The notes under the pieces: generated by a model | Seen by the model: the letters and a program-made list of their open reading frames with translations, nothing else | Database searches by the model: none | What the model was told of the DNA's origin: nothing | Program-made: the position numbers and the translations under genes | NCBI RefSeq assembly: GCF_016765635.1 | Contig: NZ_JAESVD010000005.1 | Coordinates: 124,001-188,000, forward strand | DNA: 64,000 nucleotides | Direction of reading: 5' to 3' | DNA from: Shewanella schlegeliana | Lineage (GTDB): Bacteria > Pseudomonadota > Gammaproteobacteria > Enterobacterales > Shewanellaceae | Part shown: one piece after another, positions 16,475-25,675 of the stretch | Layout: every line of letters starts with the position of its first letter | How positions within the stretch are numbered: position 1 is the stretch's first letter

Positions 16475-17215
16475 ATGAACGCTGCTATCATTGGTGCTAC
16501 AGGACTGATTGGACAACTACTGCTACAGAAATTAATCGACTCGGGGCAATATAAGAATATTCTCGTGCTTGGCAGAAACCAACCCCACTACCGTAACCTA
16601 CATGACACGCAGGTCAGCTTTATCTCGTGTCAACTCAGTGAACTTCCCTCTCTTGAACTCCCCTTTGCAATCGAACACGCCTTTTGCTGCTTGGGTACCA
16701 CCATTAAAAAAGCCGGTAGCCAAGCGGCCTTCATTGCGGTTGATAAAACGGCCTGTATCGACTTTATTGCTAAATGTGATGCAAGCAAAAACTATGTGGT
16801 AACGGCATTAGGGGCAAACAGTCAATCAAGCACCTTCTATAACCGTGTTAAGGGGGAAACCCAAGAGGCCCTTGCTGAGTGGCTAAACCAAAGCCAGAAG
16901 CCAGCAAACCCTAAGCGGTTATGGCTGTTTCAACCCAGCTTACTGTTAGGTGAGCGCAAGGAAAAACGTACACTAGAAGATATAGGTCAACTGCTTTCTA
17001 AGCTTATCTCGCCTCTGTTTATCGGCTCACTTAAGCAATACCGCCCTATCGAAGCCGAAAAGGTCGCCAGTGCCATGTTGGCTCAAGCACTGTCTGTACA
17101 AGGCCTTTCTGTACCTGCCGAGCCAGCACAAGCTCTGTCTACACAAGCAGCACCAACTCAGCTTGTCACCCTTGTCTCCAATGACGAAATGCTCAAGTCA
17201 CTAATGCTCAAGTAA
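16475..17215 (+). CDS. NAD(P)-binding atypical short-chain dehydrogenase-like protein (TIP30/HTATIP2 type)
   Basis: The 246-aa product has a Rossmann nucleotide motif at the very N-terminus (AIIGATGLIGQLLLQKLI), a CLGTTIKKAGSQAAF stretch that is a hallmark of the HTATIP2-like atypical SDR group, and a YNRVKGETQEAL segment supplying Tyr and Lys. Substrate unknown. The C-terminal region (about 205-232) contains an Ala/Gln/Ser/Pro-rich low-complexity insert (LSVQGLSVPAEPAQALSTQA), which looks like an internal repeat expansion. Lone gene before trmK. Confidence 0.8.
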   Translation: MNAAIIGATGLIGQLLLQKLIDSGQYKNILVLGRNQPHYRNLHDTQVSFISCQLSELPSLELPFAIEHAFCCLGTTIKKAGSQAAFIAVDKTACIDFIAKCDASKNYVVTALGANSQSSTFYNRVKGETQEALAEWLNQSQKPANPKRLWLFQPSLLLGERKEKRTLEDIGQLLSKLISPLFIGSLKQYRPIEAEKVASAMLAQALSVQGLSVPAEPAQALSTQAAPTQLVTLVSNDEMLKSLMLK

Positions 17216-17324
17216 CTAACTCTCTAGAAACTCGTGCCCTGACTCGCACCTTACACGCGCTCTAGTTCAACCGCTAGAGCTTGCGGCTATTGACTCTACC
17301 CCCTAAAATAGCCGCCCTTATCTG

Positions 17325-18092
17325 ATGTCACCGAGAATCCACTTGAAAATTAGCCAGCGCCTGCAGCACATAAACACCATGATTAATGACCATTACGATC
17401 ATATTTGGGATTGCTGCTGTGATCATGGCTTATTAGGGGCTGCACTGCTAAAGCGAAAGGCTGCTGACAACCTACATTTTGTTGATGTTGTGCCAAGTTT
17501 GATGCATGAAGTGAAACAAAAGCTGCAACGATTTCATCCTGATGCTGAGCTAAGCAAGCAGACCGCCTTAGCCCATGACCAAAGCCACTGGCAGGTACAT
17601 TGTCTCGATGTCGCCAAGCTAGCATTAGCCACAAAAGAGCAGCGTCAGCTCATTATCATCGCAGGGGTTGGCGGCGAACTCACCATTGAGTTGGTGCAGC
17701 AAATTATGGCCCGCCATCCACAGCACTCATTGGAGTTTATTCTCTGCCCCGTGCATCACATCTATAAAGTGCGTACGGCGATGCAGCAACTTGGTTTAGG
17801 CTTAGTCGATGAGCAGCTAATGCAAGAGAACAAGCGCTTCTACGAGATCTTACACCTATCGACCGCGAGTCAAGTCCCGCTAAGTCCTGTAGGCTCTAGC
17901 ATGTGGGATTTGAGTCGTGAGCTTGATAGGGATTATCTACAAAAGAGTGTTAAGCACTATCAAAGAATTGAGCAAGGCCTATTAAAAGCTCAGCAAAACG
18001 GTCAGTTAAGCGCTGAGCAGCAAAAGGAAAAAACGATGATAGGTGCCATTATTGCCGCCTATCAGGGCGTGCAAAACCTATCGCCTCTATGA
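17325..18092 (+). CDS. trmK: tRNA (adenine22-N1)-methyltransferase TrmK family
   Basis: The 255-aa SAM-dependent enzyme has an N-terminal Rossmann fold: RLQHINTMI, IWDCCCDHGLLGAALLKR (SAM motif I with Asp and Gly) and FVDVVPSLM, then IIIAGVGGELTIELVQQI (motif IV region) and FILCPVHHIYKVRTAM, features of the TrmK/YqfN group that methylates A22 of tRNA. A C-terminal helical part (about 200-245) fits the family's coiled extension. The start at 17325 gives MSPRIHLKISQRL. Cytoplasmic. Confidence 0.85.
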   Translation: MSPRIHLKISQRLQHINTMINDHYDHIWDCCCDHGLLGAALLKRKAADNLHFVDVVPSLMHEVKQKLQRFHPDAELSKQTALAHDQSHWQVHCLDVAKLALATKEQRQLIIIAGVGGELTIELVQQIMARHPQHSLEFILCPVHHIYKVRTAMQQLGLGLVDEQLMQENKRFYEILHLSTASQVPLSPVGSSMWDLSRELDRDYLQKSVKHYQRIEQGLLKAQQNGQLSAEQQKEKTMIGAIIAAYQGVQNLSPL

Positions 18093-18165
18093 TTTAAGGT
18101 ATAATCCAGCATCTTTTATCTATCATGCGCCAACTCACATTAATCAACACGAGCCGAACTAATCA

Positions 18166-18696
18166 ATGCGTCTGTTAAAATCTACCGTTCATGCCGATAT
18201 TGCTCACCTTACCGCAGATGAACTTACTGCTAAAAGCTTTCACCGCCAAGCCGCTCGCGGCATTATTCTTAAAGGCGAAGAGATCTTAATGCTCTACACC
18301 GAGCGTTATCATGATTACAGCATTCCAGGTGGTGGCGTTGATGAGGGGGAAGATATTCGCAGCGGGCTTATTCGCGAACTAGAGGAAGAAACGGGGGCGC
18401 AGCATATCGAGATCATCGCTGAGTTTGGCCGTTACCAAGAGTTTCGCCCTTGGTATAAAGATGATTTCGATGTGGTGCACATGGAGTCATTCTGCTTTGT
18501 TTGCGACATTCATGCCGAGCTTGGCGAGACCAAGTTAGAAGCTCATGAGATCCAAAATGGCATGACCCCAGTTTGGATCAATATTCATCAAGCCATCGCC
18601 CACAATGAGCACACCATGGCCAACAGCCCTAAGAAAGGCATGTCGATTGAACGAGAAACCTTTTTGCTCAAGCAGATCGTGACAGAGCTTTTATAA
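18166..18696 (+). CDS. Nudix hydrolase
   Basis: The 176-aa cytoplasmic enzyme has a complete Nudix box, GGGVDEGEDIRSGLIRELEE followed by ETGA, fitting Gx5Ex7REUxEExGU, placed at about residues 53-76. This predicts a Mg-dependent pyrophosphohydrolase of a nucleoside-diphosphate derivative; the substrate cannot be told. It follows trmK by 73 nt in the same direction. Confidence 0.88.
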   Translation: MRLLKSTVHADIAHLTADELTAKSFHRQAARGIILKGEEILMLYTERYHDYSIPGGGVDEGEDIRSGLIRELEEETGAQHIEIIAEFGRYQEFRPWYKDDFDVVHMESFCFVCDIHAELGETKLEAHEIQNGMTPVWINIHQAIAHNEHTMANSPKKGMSIERETFLLKQIVTELL

Positions 18697-18756
18697 TCAA
18701 CATTACCCCATAACTAAGCTGTATGAGCTGTAATCACTAGGCCAAAAGCGCGTGAA

Positions 18757-19149
18757 TTATTCACGCGCTAATAACTCCTCCCCCTTAGGCTCAAGCTTGG
18801 CAATAGCCAGCTCCAAACGCTTTATCTCACGGGCGGTCGCGTTGCGGTTCATCTCATTATAGATCCACATCTTAATCGCAATTTGCATCATGCTTGCCAA
18901 CAGCAGCGTCACGCCCCACTTGATTAGTGCTGCCGGACTGACCACAACAAAAAAGAACTGATAGCCCGACCATAGCATCAGCAAGCTCAATAGAAAGGCA
19001 ATGATGCTCATTAATATCAACCAGCCACCTAAGCGGCCCTTGTAAGCATCGCCTAGCATGGCAAATAAGCTTGGGTCGCGCTTAAGTCGACTATTTATCT
19101 GCTCCGACTCCTTTAGCAACTGCTGACGGATCTTTTTATCGATATCCAT
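18757..19149 (-). CDS. DUF6768-like membrane protein
   Basis: The 130-aa product has two membrane helices (LGGWLILMSIIAFLLSLLML and IKWGVTLLLASMMQIAIKMW) between a charged N-terminal part (MDIDKKIRQQLLKESEQINS) and a C-terminal coiled segment (ATAREIKRLELAIAKLEPKG). This composition matches small membrane proteins coded beside ECF sigma factors (DUF6768), and a sigma-factor remnant lies 29 nt upstream on the same strand. It could have been an anti-sigma or sigma-associated membrane factor; that is inference. Confidence 0.72.
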   Translation of the reverse strand: MDIDKKIRQQLLKESEQINSRLKRDPSLFAMLGDAYKGRLGGWLILMSIIAFLLSLLMLWSGYQFFFVVVSPAALIKWGVTLLLASMMQIAIKMWIYNEMNRNATAREIKRLELAIAKLEPKGEELLARE

Positions 19150-19178
19150 AATCTCTACTCCTACTCTTGATCTAATAC

Positions 19179-19690
19179 TTACTCTAATGCAGAGCCTAAT
19201 GTTTGCTTTAAGCGCTCTCTTGCTCTGAACAAGCGCGACTTAACGGTTCCTTGTGGGATCTCAAGCACCTTGGCGATCTCCTTTAAACTCAACCCCTCGA
19301 GATAAAAAAGATGAATAACTTGCCCCTCAACCTGTGGCAGGTTGGCTATCGCCTGAGTCAGTTCATCATTTTCAACGACAGCAGATACTGGCTGAAGATC
19401 GCTGGGCTGCAATGCTTGATAACGACTCTCGTGCTTAATCATGTCTAACACTTGCCAGCGAACCAGTTTAAATACCCAACTATTTATCGCCGCAGGATCT
19501 TCTAATCGCGTAATTGTCTTAGATAAGCGGAGCAATGCATTGTGAGCCGCATCTTCGCAACAGCTAGCTCACCACATAATTTCACCCCAAAGCTAATCGC
19601 GCCCGGGTAAAAGTGCTGACACAAGGCAGAAAACGCATCGCGACTTCCCACCTGTGCTTCTAATACCCAAAGTTCTATCTGTGCCTGTGG
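19179..19690 (-). pseudogene. ECF-type RNA polymerase sigma factor, frameshifted
   Basis: An intact C-terminal frame (from about 19556 to 19179) encodes EDAAHNALLRLSKTITRLED (region 2), and the region 4 helix-turn-helix (LSLKEIAKVLEIPQGTVKSR). The N-terminal part IELWVLEAQVGSRDAFSALC continues in another frame (about 19680-19560) up to LCGELAVA. One base is missing near 19557-19560: adding it would join ELAVA to EDAAHN. The upstream frame has no ATG or GTG at the expected place after the preceding stop, which argues for real decay rather than one base error. The adjacent membrane protein is intact. Confidence 0.75.
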
Positions 19691-19783
19691 GATGCTGATA
19701 AGAGCTCTCCAAAGTTTGTTTTATTAAAGACGATGCAACAGCTAAAAAGGTTCAGGCTATTTTTTAACTCTATTTCCATCTAA

Positions 19784-19808
19784 GTAAAAAGGGAGCATTT
19801 GCTCCCTT
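19784..19808 (-). terminator. Rho-independent terminator of gltS
   Basis: GGGAGCATTTGCTCCC hairpin preceded on the plus strand by AAAAA (T-run on the minus transcript), 54 nt after the gltS stop. Confidence 0.8.
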
Positions 19809-19861
19809 CTCTCTGCCGCGCTGGCAATGTAACCGGCGATTTAGCCTTAAAAAATTAAAGC

Positions 19862-21091
19862 TTAAAAATAAACGAATAAATTAATGATCATCGCATTGAT
19901 AATATCGATAAAGAAACCGCAGACTAGCGGTACGATAATAAAGGCCCTGTGAGCCGCACCGTACTGCTGCGTTACCGCCGTCATATTCACAATCGCCGTT
20001 GCAGTAGAGCCTAAGGTCACGCCGCCAAAGCCTGAACAGATCACCGCCGCCTCATAGTCTTTCCCCATCATTCTAAATACCACAAAGATGGTAAAGACTA
20101 TCGATAACAATACCTGCACGGCCATCACCACAGAGATATAGAGCAAGCTGCCCTCTAGCTCCCAAATCTTAAGGCTCATCAGCGCCATCGTCAGGAACAT
20201 ACCCAAACAGATATCTTGAATCAGCGACAAGCCTTGTGAGGCATCATCTAAGTAGGCTCTATCTTTGACCTCTCTGCGATTAAGGATGGCCCTGCCGATA
20301 TTGCCGATGATAATACCAGCCAATAAACAGGCAACAAACATCGGCAGCTTAACCCCAGCCTCTTGCAAGGTTAAGTCGATAAAGTAACCAATGATCAAGG
20401 TGACGTTTAACCATAGCCAAGCTCGCAGCACGCCAAAGTAGTCGACCTTTATATGCGAGGAACCAGCCTGATGACTAGTACCAATATCGAGATCAGAATC
20501 ATGGTTAGCCTGAACCTTATGCCGCTTCATCAAGTACGCAGCAATCGGGCCGCCAATCACACAGGCAGAGATAAGCCCTAGGGTATTAGAGGCGATACCC
20601 AGTTCACTCGCATTGACGATACCCAGCTCTTCAACAAAGGTTGGCGTCCAAGCCATCGCGGTACCAACACCGCCTATCAGTGCAATCGAGCCTGACATCA
20701 AGCCCGCCTTAGGATCTAGGCCGAACAGTGAGGCGATTGTCACACCAGTAAAGTTTTGCAGGAAGATAAACACACTCGCCAGCGTAATTAGGATAAGTAG
20801 CGGTTTGCCCCCCTTTAATAGAGTGGCAAAGTCGGCTTTCAAGCCAATTCCCGCAAAGAAGTAAAGCAACAGCACATCGCGAACTTCGAGGTTAAACTCG
20901 ATCTGAATATCGAAAGCATAGTAAAGAATACCCACGATAGCGGCGCAAGCGAAGCCACCAACAACGGGCTCAGGAATACTGTACTTTCTAAGTAGCTCGT
21001 ATCGAGAGATGATGCTTTTACCGATAAATAGCGCAATTATCGCTAAGGTAAAAGAGACAAAGTCTTTTATTTCAATTAACTGTGTTTCCAT
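19862..21091 (-). CDS. gltS: Sodium/glutamate symporter
   Basis: The 409-aa inner-membrane carrier has 10 or more helices and the GltS landmarks YSIPEPVVGGFACAAIVG near the N-terminus, FFAGIGLKADFATLLKGGKP, IALIGGVGTAMAWTPTF in the first half and CSGFGGVTLGSTATAIVNM in the second (the inverted-repeat pore loops). It imports glutamate with Na+. ATG at 21091 is the first in-frame start. It is divergent from the dicarboxylate/amino-acid symporter at 21702, with 610 bp between. Confidence 0.92.
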   Translation of the reverse strand: METQLIEIKDFVSFTLAIIALFIGKSIISRYELLRKYSIPEPVVGGFACAAIVGILYYAFDIQIEFNLEVRDVLLLYFFAGIGLKADFATLLKGGKPLLILITLASVFIFLQNFTGVTIASLFGLDPKAGLMSGSIALIGGVGTAMAWTPTFVEELGIVNASELGIASNTLGLISACVIGGPIAAYLMKRHKVQANHDSDLDIGTSHQAGSSHIKVDYFGVLRAWLWLNVTLIIGYFIDLTLQEAGVKLPMFVACLLAGIIIGNIGRAILNRREVKDRAYLDDASQGLSLIQDICLGMFLTMALMSLKIWELEGSLLYISVVMAVQVLLSIVFTIFVVFRMMGKDYEAAVICSGFGGVTLGSTATAIVNMTAVTQQYGAAHRAFIIVPLVCGFFIDIINAMIINLFVYF

Positions 21092-21701
21092 GACAACTGA
21101 TTAATCCCTTTGGAAGGTTAATAAGAAATACCTGTAAAGAGAGACTCCCTCCCCCTCTTGCAGACAAAACCAACAGATAGTCTTTAGACTTGGTTACTTG
21201 GCTAAGGACATCACTCAAGACATAGCTTAAGACATAACGCATTGGTATCACTCGGATCAGATAGCACCATCATAGAGACATTACGCTAATTAATCACCCT
21301 GTTATTTTACAATAATTTAACCTAATGATTCAGTAATCCAAGCCTCTCAGCGAGCATAAACCTATGCCTCGTTAGTTGGTGCATCTGCGATGGCCGCCCC
21401 CCAACCGCAGCGACATTCAAACTCCACCATTAGCCGTATTAGACAAAATAAGCCAAATCGCGCCAGCGCAACAAAGCGCCAAACTTGCAAACAAACATCG
21501 GAACATATACGGTAAAACACACAAAAAGGTTAACAGCTTGATAACAACAAGTTTTGTGGTTGAGTGTAATTTAGACAAACTGCATCAAATAGCTTGGTCG
21601 GACTTGTGAACCCCGTCTCTTTAGTTGAATACTTTTTATACCAATCAAGGAGCGTTTTTCTAAGGAAGGAAGTAACCAACATCATTGAAGGCAGCAGACT
21701 T
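21092..21701. other. Divergent intergenic region, no gene seen
   Basis: This 610-bp space separates two outward-facing transporter genes. I see no credible gene; short frames on both strands are shadows with no ribosome site. It must hold both promoters. Repeated GACATA/GACTTGG-like words around 21190-21235 (ACTCAAGACATAGCTTAAGA) may be operator material but are not assignable. Confidence 0.45.
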
Positions 21702-22970
21702 ATGTTCAAATCATTATCATCCCGTATATTCGTCGGTTTATTTGCCGGCCTCATATTAGGGACACTGATCCAATACGGCTTTGGCGAAAATAGTTTTGCC
21801 AATACCACCCTTGTCGATATCGCATCCGGTGCGGGTAGCATGTTTGTCCAGCTCATCATGATGCTGGTTGTGCCGCTGGTCTTTTTTAGTATCGTTAGCG
21901 GAATTATCGAGCTTAAAGACCTAAAATCATTTAGCCGACTCGGCAGTAAAACTTTTGGCTTGTACCTAGTCAATACGGTTATCGCGATTGCCGCGGCCAT
22001 CGGTCTTGCGTTAGTCATCGCCCCCGGACAAGGTATGCAACTAACGGGAGAGGACGGCGCAGCCCTTACCTCCACCAGCCTACCTAGCTTTATCGATATG
22101 ATTGTTAATATTATTCCAAGCAATCCATTCCAGGCGTTTGCAGACGGTAATATGCTACAGATTATCTTTATGGCACTGTTAACTGGCGGCATCATTAAGG
22201 CATTAGGAGATGATGTAAAGCCTATTGTCACTTTCTTCAAGTACGGCAATAAAGTCATGCTCAAGGCGATAACTGTGGTTATGCAGGTTGCGCCAATTGG
22301 TGTCTTTGCACTAATGGTTAAACTTGGCGCGACCTTCGAGCCTTCAGCATTTGTCAGTGTGTTAAGTTACATGGCGGTGATCTTAAGCTTGTTAGCAGTA
22401 TGGGCTCTGGTGGTTTACCCAGTTGTAGTCGGTATGACAACCAATATATCTGCAGGTGAATTCCGCCGTAAAACACGTGAGCAGTTTCTGTTTGCTCTCT
22501 CGACGGCAAGCTCAAATGCAACGATCCCTGTCACCATGCGCACCCTAACCGATAAACTAGGCGTTAAACCCAGCGTGGCAGGCTTTGGCGTGCCAATGGG
22601 GGCAACCATGAACATGAGTGGCGTTGCGATATACATCACCGTCGCTGCTTTCTTTGTCGGCAATGCATTTGGCTACCCTATCACCACGGAACAAATTCCA
22701 GCACTCGCCTTTAGTGTATTTCTTCTGTCTATCGGTGCCGGTGGCGTTCCTGGCGGTGGCATTGTGATGATCGGCGTACTTATTCATCAGATGGGACTGC
22801 CAATCGAAGCCATCGCACTCGTTGCTGCTCTCGATCGCATCATAGATATGTTCTGTACCAGCACCAACGTGGTCGGTGACTCTGCTGTGGTCAGTATTGT
22901 CAACCACAGTGAGAAGTACGACTTATCTCCTGAGTCGTCTCTGGAACTTAATGCACAAACGCGTACTTAA
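21702..22970 (+). CDS. Dicarboxylate/amino acid:cation symporter (DAACS family)
   Basis: The 422-aa membrane protein has about eight helices and two re-entrant loops. Landmarks: SRIFVGLFAGLILGTLIQYG; MLVVPLVFFSIVSGI; serine-rich loop LSTASSNATIPVTM; NMSGVAIYITVAAFFVGNAF (Na+/substrate NMxG motif); IGAGGVPGGGIVMIG; ALDRIIDMFCTSTNVVGDS (Asp and Asn of the binding site). Substrate is probably glutamate/aspartate or a C4-dicarboxylate. The ATG at 21702 (MFKSLSSRIF) has GAAGG 11 nt upstream and matches the family start. Confidence 0.9.
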   Translation: MFKSLSSRIFVGLFAGLILGTLIQYGFGENSFANTTLVDIASGAGSMFVQLIMMLVVPLVFFSIVSGIIELKDLKSFSRLGSKTFGLYLVNTVIAIAAAIGLALVIAPGQGMQLTGEDGAALTSTSLPSFIDMIVNIIPSNPFQAFADGNMLQIIFMALLTGGIIKALGDDVKPIVTFFKYGNKVMLKAITVVMQVAPIGVFALMVKLGATFEPSAFVSVLSYMAVILSLLAVWALVVYPVVVGMTTNISAGEFRRKTREQFLFALSTASSNATIPVTMRTLTDKLGVKPSVAGFGVPMGATMNMSGVAIYITVAAFFVGNAFGYPITTEQIPALAFSVFLLSIGAGGVPGGGIVMIGVLIHQMGLPIEAIALVAALDRIIDMFCTSTNVVGDSAVVSIVNHSEKYDLSPESSLELNAQTRT

Positions 22971-23033
22971 TCGCCTTACTTAGTCGCCTATAGTCGCGTA
23001 CATAAACACGCATAGAGTCAACAACCGCTTAAA

Positions 23034-23065
23034 TAAAAAAGGCACCGCAAGGTGCCTTTTTATTT
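23034..23065. terminator. Bidirectional rho-independent terminator
   Basis: AAAAAAGGCACC/GGTGCCTTTTT stem between the symporter gene and the convergent psuG gene, with A- and T-runs on the two sides. Confidence 0.88.
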
Positions 23066-23080
23066 ACTTTGACTCTAGAA

Positions 23081-23995
23081 CTATTTCGCGTATTCAACCG
23101 CAATATTAGCCGCAAGTTTTGCGTTATTAAATACAAGCTCGATGTTCGCCGCTAAGCTTACACCTTTAGTGGTTTCAGCCACTTTAGCCAATAGGAATGG
23201 CGTCGATGCCTTACCAAAAATACCTTTGCTGTCCATTTCAGCAACAGCATCAGCAATCACTTGATCGATCATCGCACGGTCTAGCTGATGCGCTTCTGGA
23301 ATTGGATTTGCAATCACTAAGCCGCCCTTAAGATCCATATCCCACTTCGCCTTCATTGCCGCTGCAATTTGAGCTGGAGTGTCGAGCTGATAATCAACAC
23401 CAAACTCACTCTCACGAGTATAGAAGGCAGGCAGAGTACTTGTTTGATAACCAACAACCGGTACACCTTGAGTTTCAAGGTACTCTAGTGTTAAACCGAT
23501 ATCTAAGATTGACTTTGCGCCAGCACAAACCACTGCCACATCGGTATTCGCCAGCTCTTGAAGATCGGCAGAGATATCGAAAGTCTGCTGCGCGCCGCGG
23601 TGAACGCCACCAATACCACCCGTTGCAAACACTTTAATGCCCGCCATCTGCGCCAAAATCATGGTAGAGGCCACGGTTGTTGCACCATCAACGCCTTTAG
23701 CAACAATAAATGGAATATCGCGGCGGCTCGTCTTAATCACATCTAGACCCGCTTTACCTAAGTACTCAATCTCTTCATGGGTCATACCCACTTTTAAACG
23801 GCCTTTTAAAATTGCGATTGTTGCAGGCACAGCGCCGTTGTCACGGATGATCTGCTCAACTTTAAGCGCCGTTTCTACGTTTTGCGGATAAGGCATACCG
23901 TGAGAAATGATGGTCGATTCCAATGCAACTACAGGCTTACCTGCTGCTAATGCTGCTGCAACTTCTGGATTAATATCTAGGTACTGCTCTAACAT
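23081..23995 (-). CDS. psuG: Pseudouridine-5'-phosphate glycosidase
   Basis: The 304-aa enzyme splits pseudouridine 5'-phosphate into uracil and ribose 5-phosphate. It is near-collinear with E. coli Psu[77 protein letters not shown] and [11 protein letters not shown]. The gene overlaps the upstream kinase gene by 7 nt, so the two form an operon that degrades pseudouridine from RNA turnover: kinase, then glycosidase. Cytoplasmic. Confidence 0.94.
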   Translation of the reverse strand: MLEQYLDINPEVAAALAAGKPVVALESTIISHGMPYPQNVETALKVEQIIRDNGAVPATIAILKGRLKVGMTHEEIEYLGKAGLDVIKTSRRDIPFIVAKGVDGATTVASTMILAQMAGIKVFATGGIGGVHRGAQQTFDISADLQELANTDVAVVCAGAKSILDIGLTLEYLETQGVPVVGYQTSTLPAFYTRESEFGVDYQLDTPAQIAAAMKAKWDMDLKGGLVIANPIPEAHQLDRAMIDQVIADAVAEMDSKGIFGKASTPFLLAKVAETTKGVSLAANIELVFNNAKLAANIAVEYAK

Positions 23996-25080
23996 AACGA
24001 CTCCTTGATAACGCGCTTAACGGTAATTTCAGACATATTAGGGTTTATTGTGGCTAAGTGAGACAGCGCAACGACTGCGGCTCCCATAGCAAATTGAGTA
24101 GACTCTTCGGTGGTCCACTGCTGGATCCAGCCATGAGCGAGACCGGCAAGAAACGCATCGCCGGCGCCGTTGGCATTCACCATAGAAACTGGCATCGCAG
24201 GGATTAAGGCTTGCAAGCCTTCATCGCTATAAAACACCCCATCACAGCCTAGACTTAAGAAGATGCGCTTCACGCCTTGGCTATGGAACCAGTTAGCTAA
24301 CTCTGGTAACTGCTCGTGGCTGTTGATGTTAATACCTGACAGTTGCTCTGCTTCTTTAAGGTTGGGTTTTAAGGTGTGAACGGAGCTTAAGAACGGCTTA
24401 ATTTTCTTGGCTTTAGCACAAGAAACCGTATCGACAAAAATCGGTCTATCTGAGAAGTTACTCAGTAGGTACTCCAAAGACTCTGCCGATAGGTTGGCAT
24501 CGACAATAATAAGCTCTGCCCGGCGCAGTACTTCCTCATGGGTCTTCAACACGGCAACGCTGAGTCTATCCAAAATAGCCATATCATTAATGGCAACATG
24601 CATATCGCTGTCACCATCGAGTACAGATAGGTAGGTAGAGGTTGCAAACTCATCGAGATGAATACAGGCCTTCATATCGATACCGGCCTGCTGACACTGA
24701 GTCATGATCATCTGACCATAGGTATCTTTACCTAGTGCGCTAATCAGATGGGTCTCTGAGCCAAGTCTTGCTAAGTTTTCTGCGATATTGCGTCCCACGC
24801 CACCTGGTGAGCAGGTCACGCTGCCAGGATTAGAGTCGCCGACTTGTAGGGTATGCAGAGGACGGCCAAGAATATCCATATTGGCGCCACCAATCACGAT
24901 GGCATATCGTGATTCGGCAAGAATATAGCCTTTACCTTTAATCACGCCTTTATGGGTTAAATTCATAATATGACCGGCTACAGCGGAGCGGCTAATTCCC
25001 AGATGATCCGCTATATTTTGCTGCGGGATCAAAGGGTCTTGTTTAAGTAGTGCTAGTATCTCGAGTTCGCGTTCTGTCAT
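23989..25080 (-). CDS. psuK: Pseudouridine kinase with N-terminal winged-helix DNA-binding domain
   Basis: The 363-aa product starts with a winged helix-turn-helix of about 55 residues ([20 protein letters not shown], then [20 protein letters not shown]) and continues as a PfkB/ribokinase-type sugar kinase with the two signatures [15 protein letters not shown] and [16 protein letters not shown] (catalytic Asp in GAGD). Next to psuG, the kinase is expected to phosphorylate pseudouridine. The DNA-binding part could make it its own regulator, and a 20-bp palindrome lies 23 nt upstream. Start at 25080 ([12 protein letters not shown]) is chosen over one 30 nt upstream that would lie inside the palindrome. 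Confidence 0.9.
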   Translation of the reverse strand: MTERELEILALLKQDPLIPQQNIADHLGISRSAVAGHIMNLTHKGVIKGKGYILAESRYAIVIGGANMDILGRPLHTLQVGDSNPGSVTCSPGGVGRNIAENLARLGSETHLISALGKDTYGQMIMTQCQQAGIDMKACIHLDEFATSTYLSVLDGDSDMHVAINDMAILDRLSVAVLKTHEEVLRRAELIIVDANLSAESLEYLLSNFSDRPIFVDTVSCAKAKKIKPFLSSVHTLKPNLKEAEQLSGININSHEQLPELANWFHSQGVKRIFLSLGCDGVFYSDEGLQALIPAMPVSMVNANGAGDAFLAGLAHGWIQQWTTEESTQFAMGAAVVALSHLATINPNMSEITVKRVIKESLC

Positions 25081-25102
25081 TGTTATTATCCAGTCGACAC
25101 GG

Positions 25103-25140
25103 CCAAACAAACATTTGTTTGGATACCAAACTTTTGTTTA
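25103..25140. promoter_or_regulatory. Operator candidate upstream of psuK
   Basis: CCAAACAAACATTTGTTTGG (25103-25122) has perfect 9-bp arms around CA. It is followed at 25126-25140 by a second partial palindrome CCAAACTTTTGTTTA. Two related dyads 23 nt before the psuK start suggest a dimeric repressor site, perhaps for the PsuK winged helix itself. Confidence 0.6.
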
Positions 25141-25675
25141 AACTTGTGCTAAGGGTATTCCTTATTACCTGAGTAATCAAGGACAACAATTTTTCATTGG
25201 AGGAAATTGTGATCAGGATGCTAAAAGAATCCTATCTAAAATAACGCTAAATTAGGCTTAGATTAACAAGCTATTATCAGCAGGCAGATTAAAATACCTC
25301 GCGATTTAAGGCCCGGCTCCCTGTCAGACCAAGAGCTGAAAGCCGTTAGAATTTCTCTGTTTTTTTACGTGTGATGACTGGAGATAAGGCACTTTGATTT
25401 GATTGAATTAAGAAATACTAGAGGGAGATGCACCTAGATATGAGAGCGTATAAATATGGTGGCTGAAAAAAGTTGAAACCGATTGGCGTAAGATGGGACG
25501 ATATTCACACTCTATAAGGACCATTTCCATAAGGAGTATTTCAATAAGAAACCTCTCCATAAAGATATGAATATCGCAAATGTATTATCTATCTTCTCAC
25601 CCTAGAGAAGCACTATTTTGAAGCTAAAGCTAAATGCTTAAACCAAGCCCTAAATCCAAGCCCTAAATCTAAGTG
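25141..25675. other. Intergenic region, no gene seen
   Basis: About 535 bp between psuK and the exchanger gene. No credible reading frame. The right part has reiterated short words (AAGCTAAAGCTAAATGCTTA and AAGCCCTAAATC twice, about 25620-25675) close to the 3' end of the exchanger gene. Confidence 0.45.

Noticed and set aside
22415..22907. Minus-strand frames opposite the dicarboxylate symporter gene
   Set aside because: They are antisense shadows of a clear membrane-transporter coding region.
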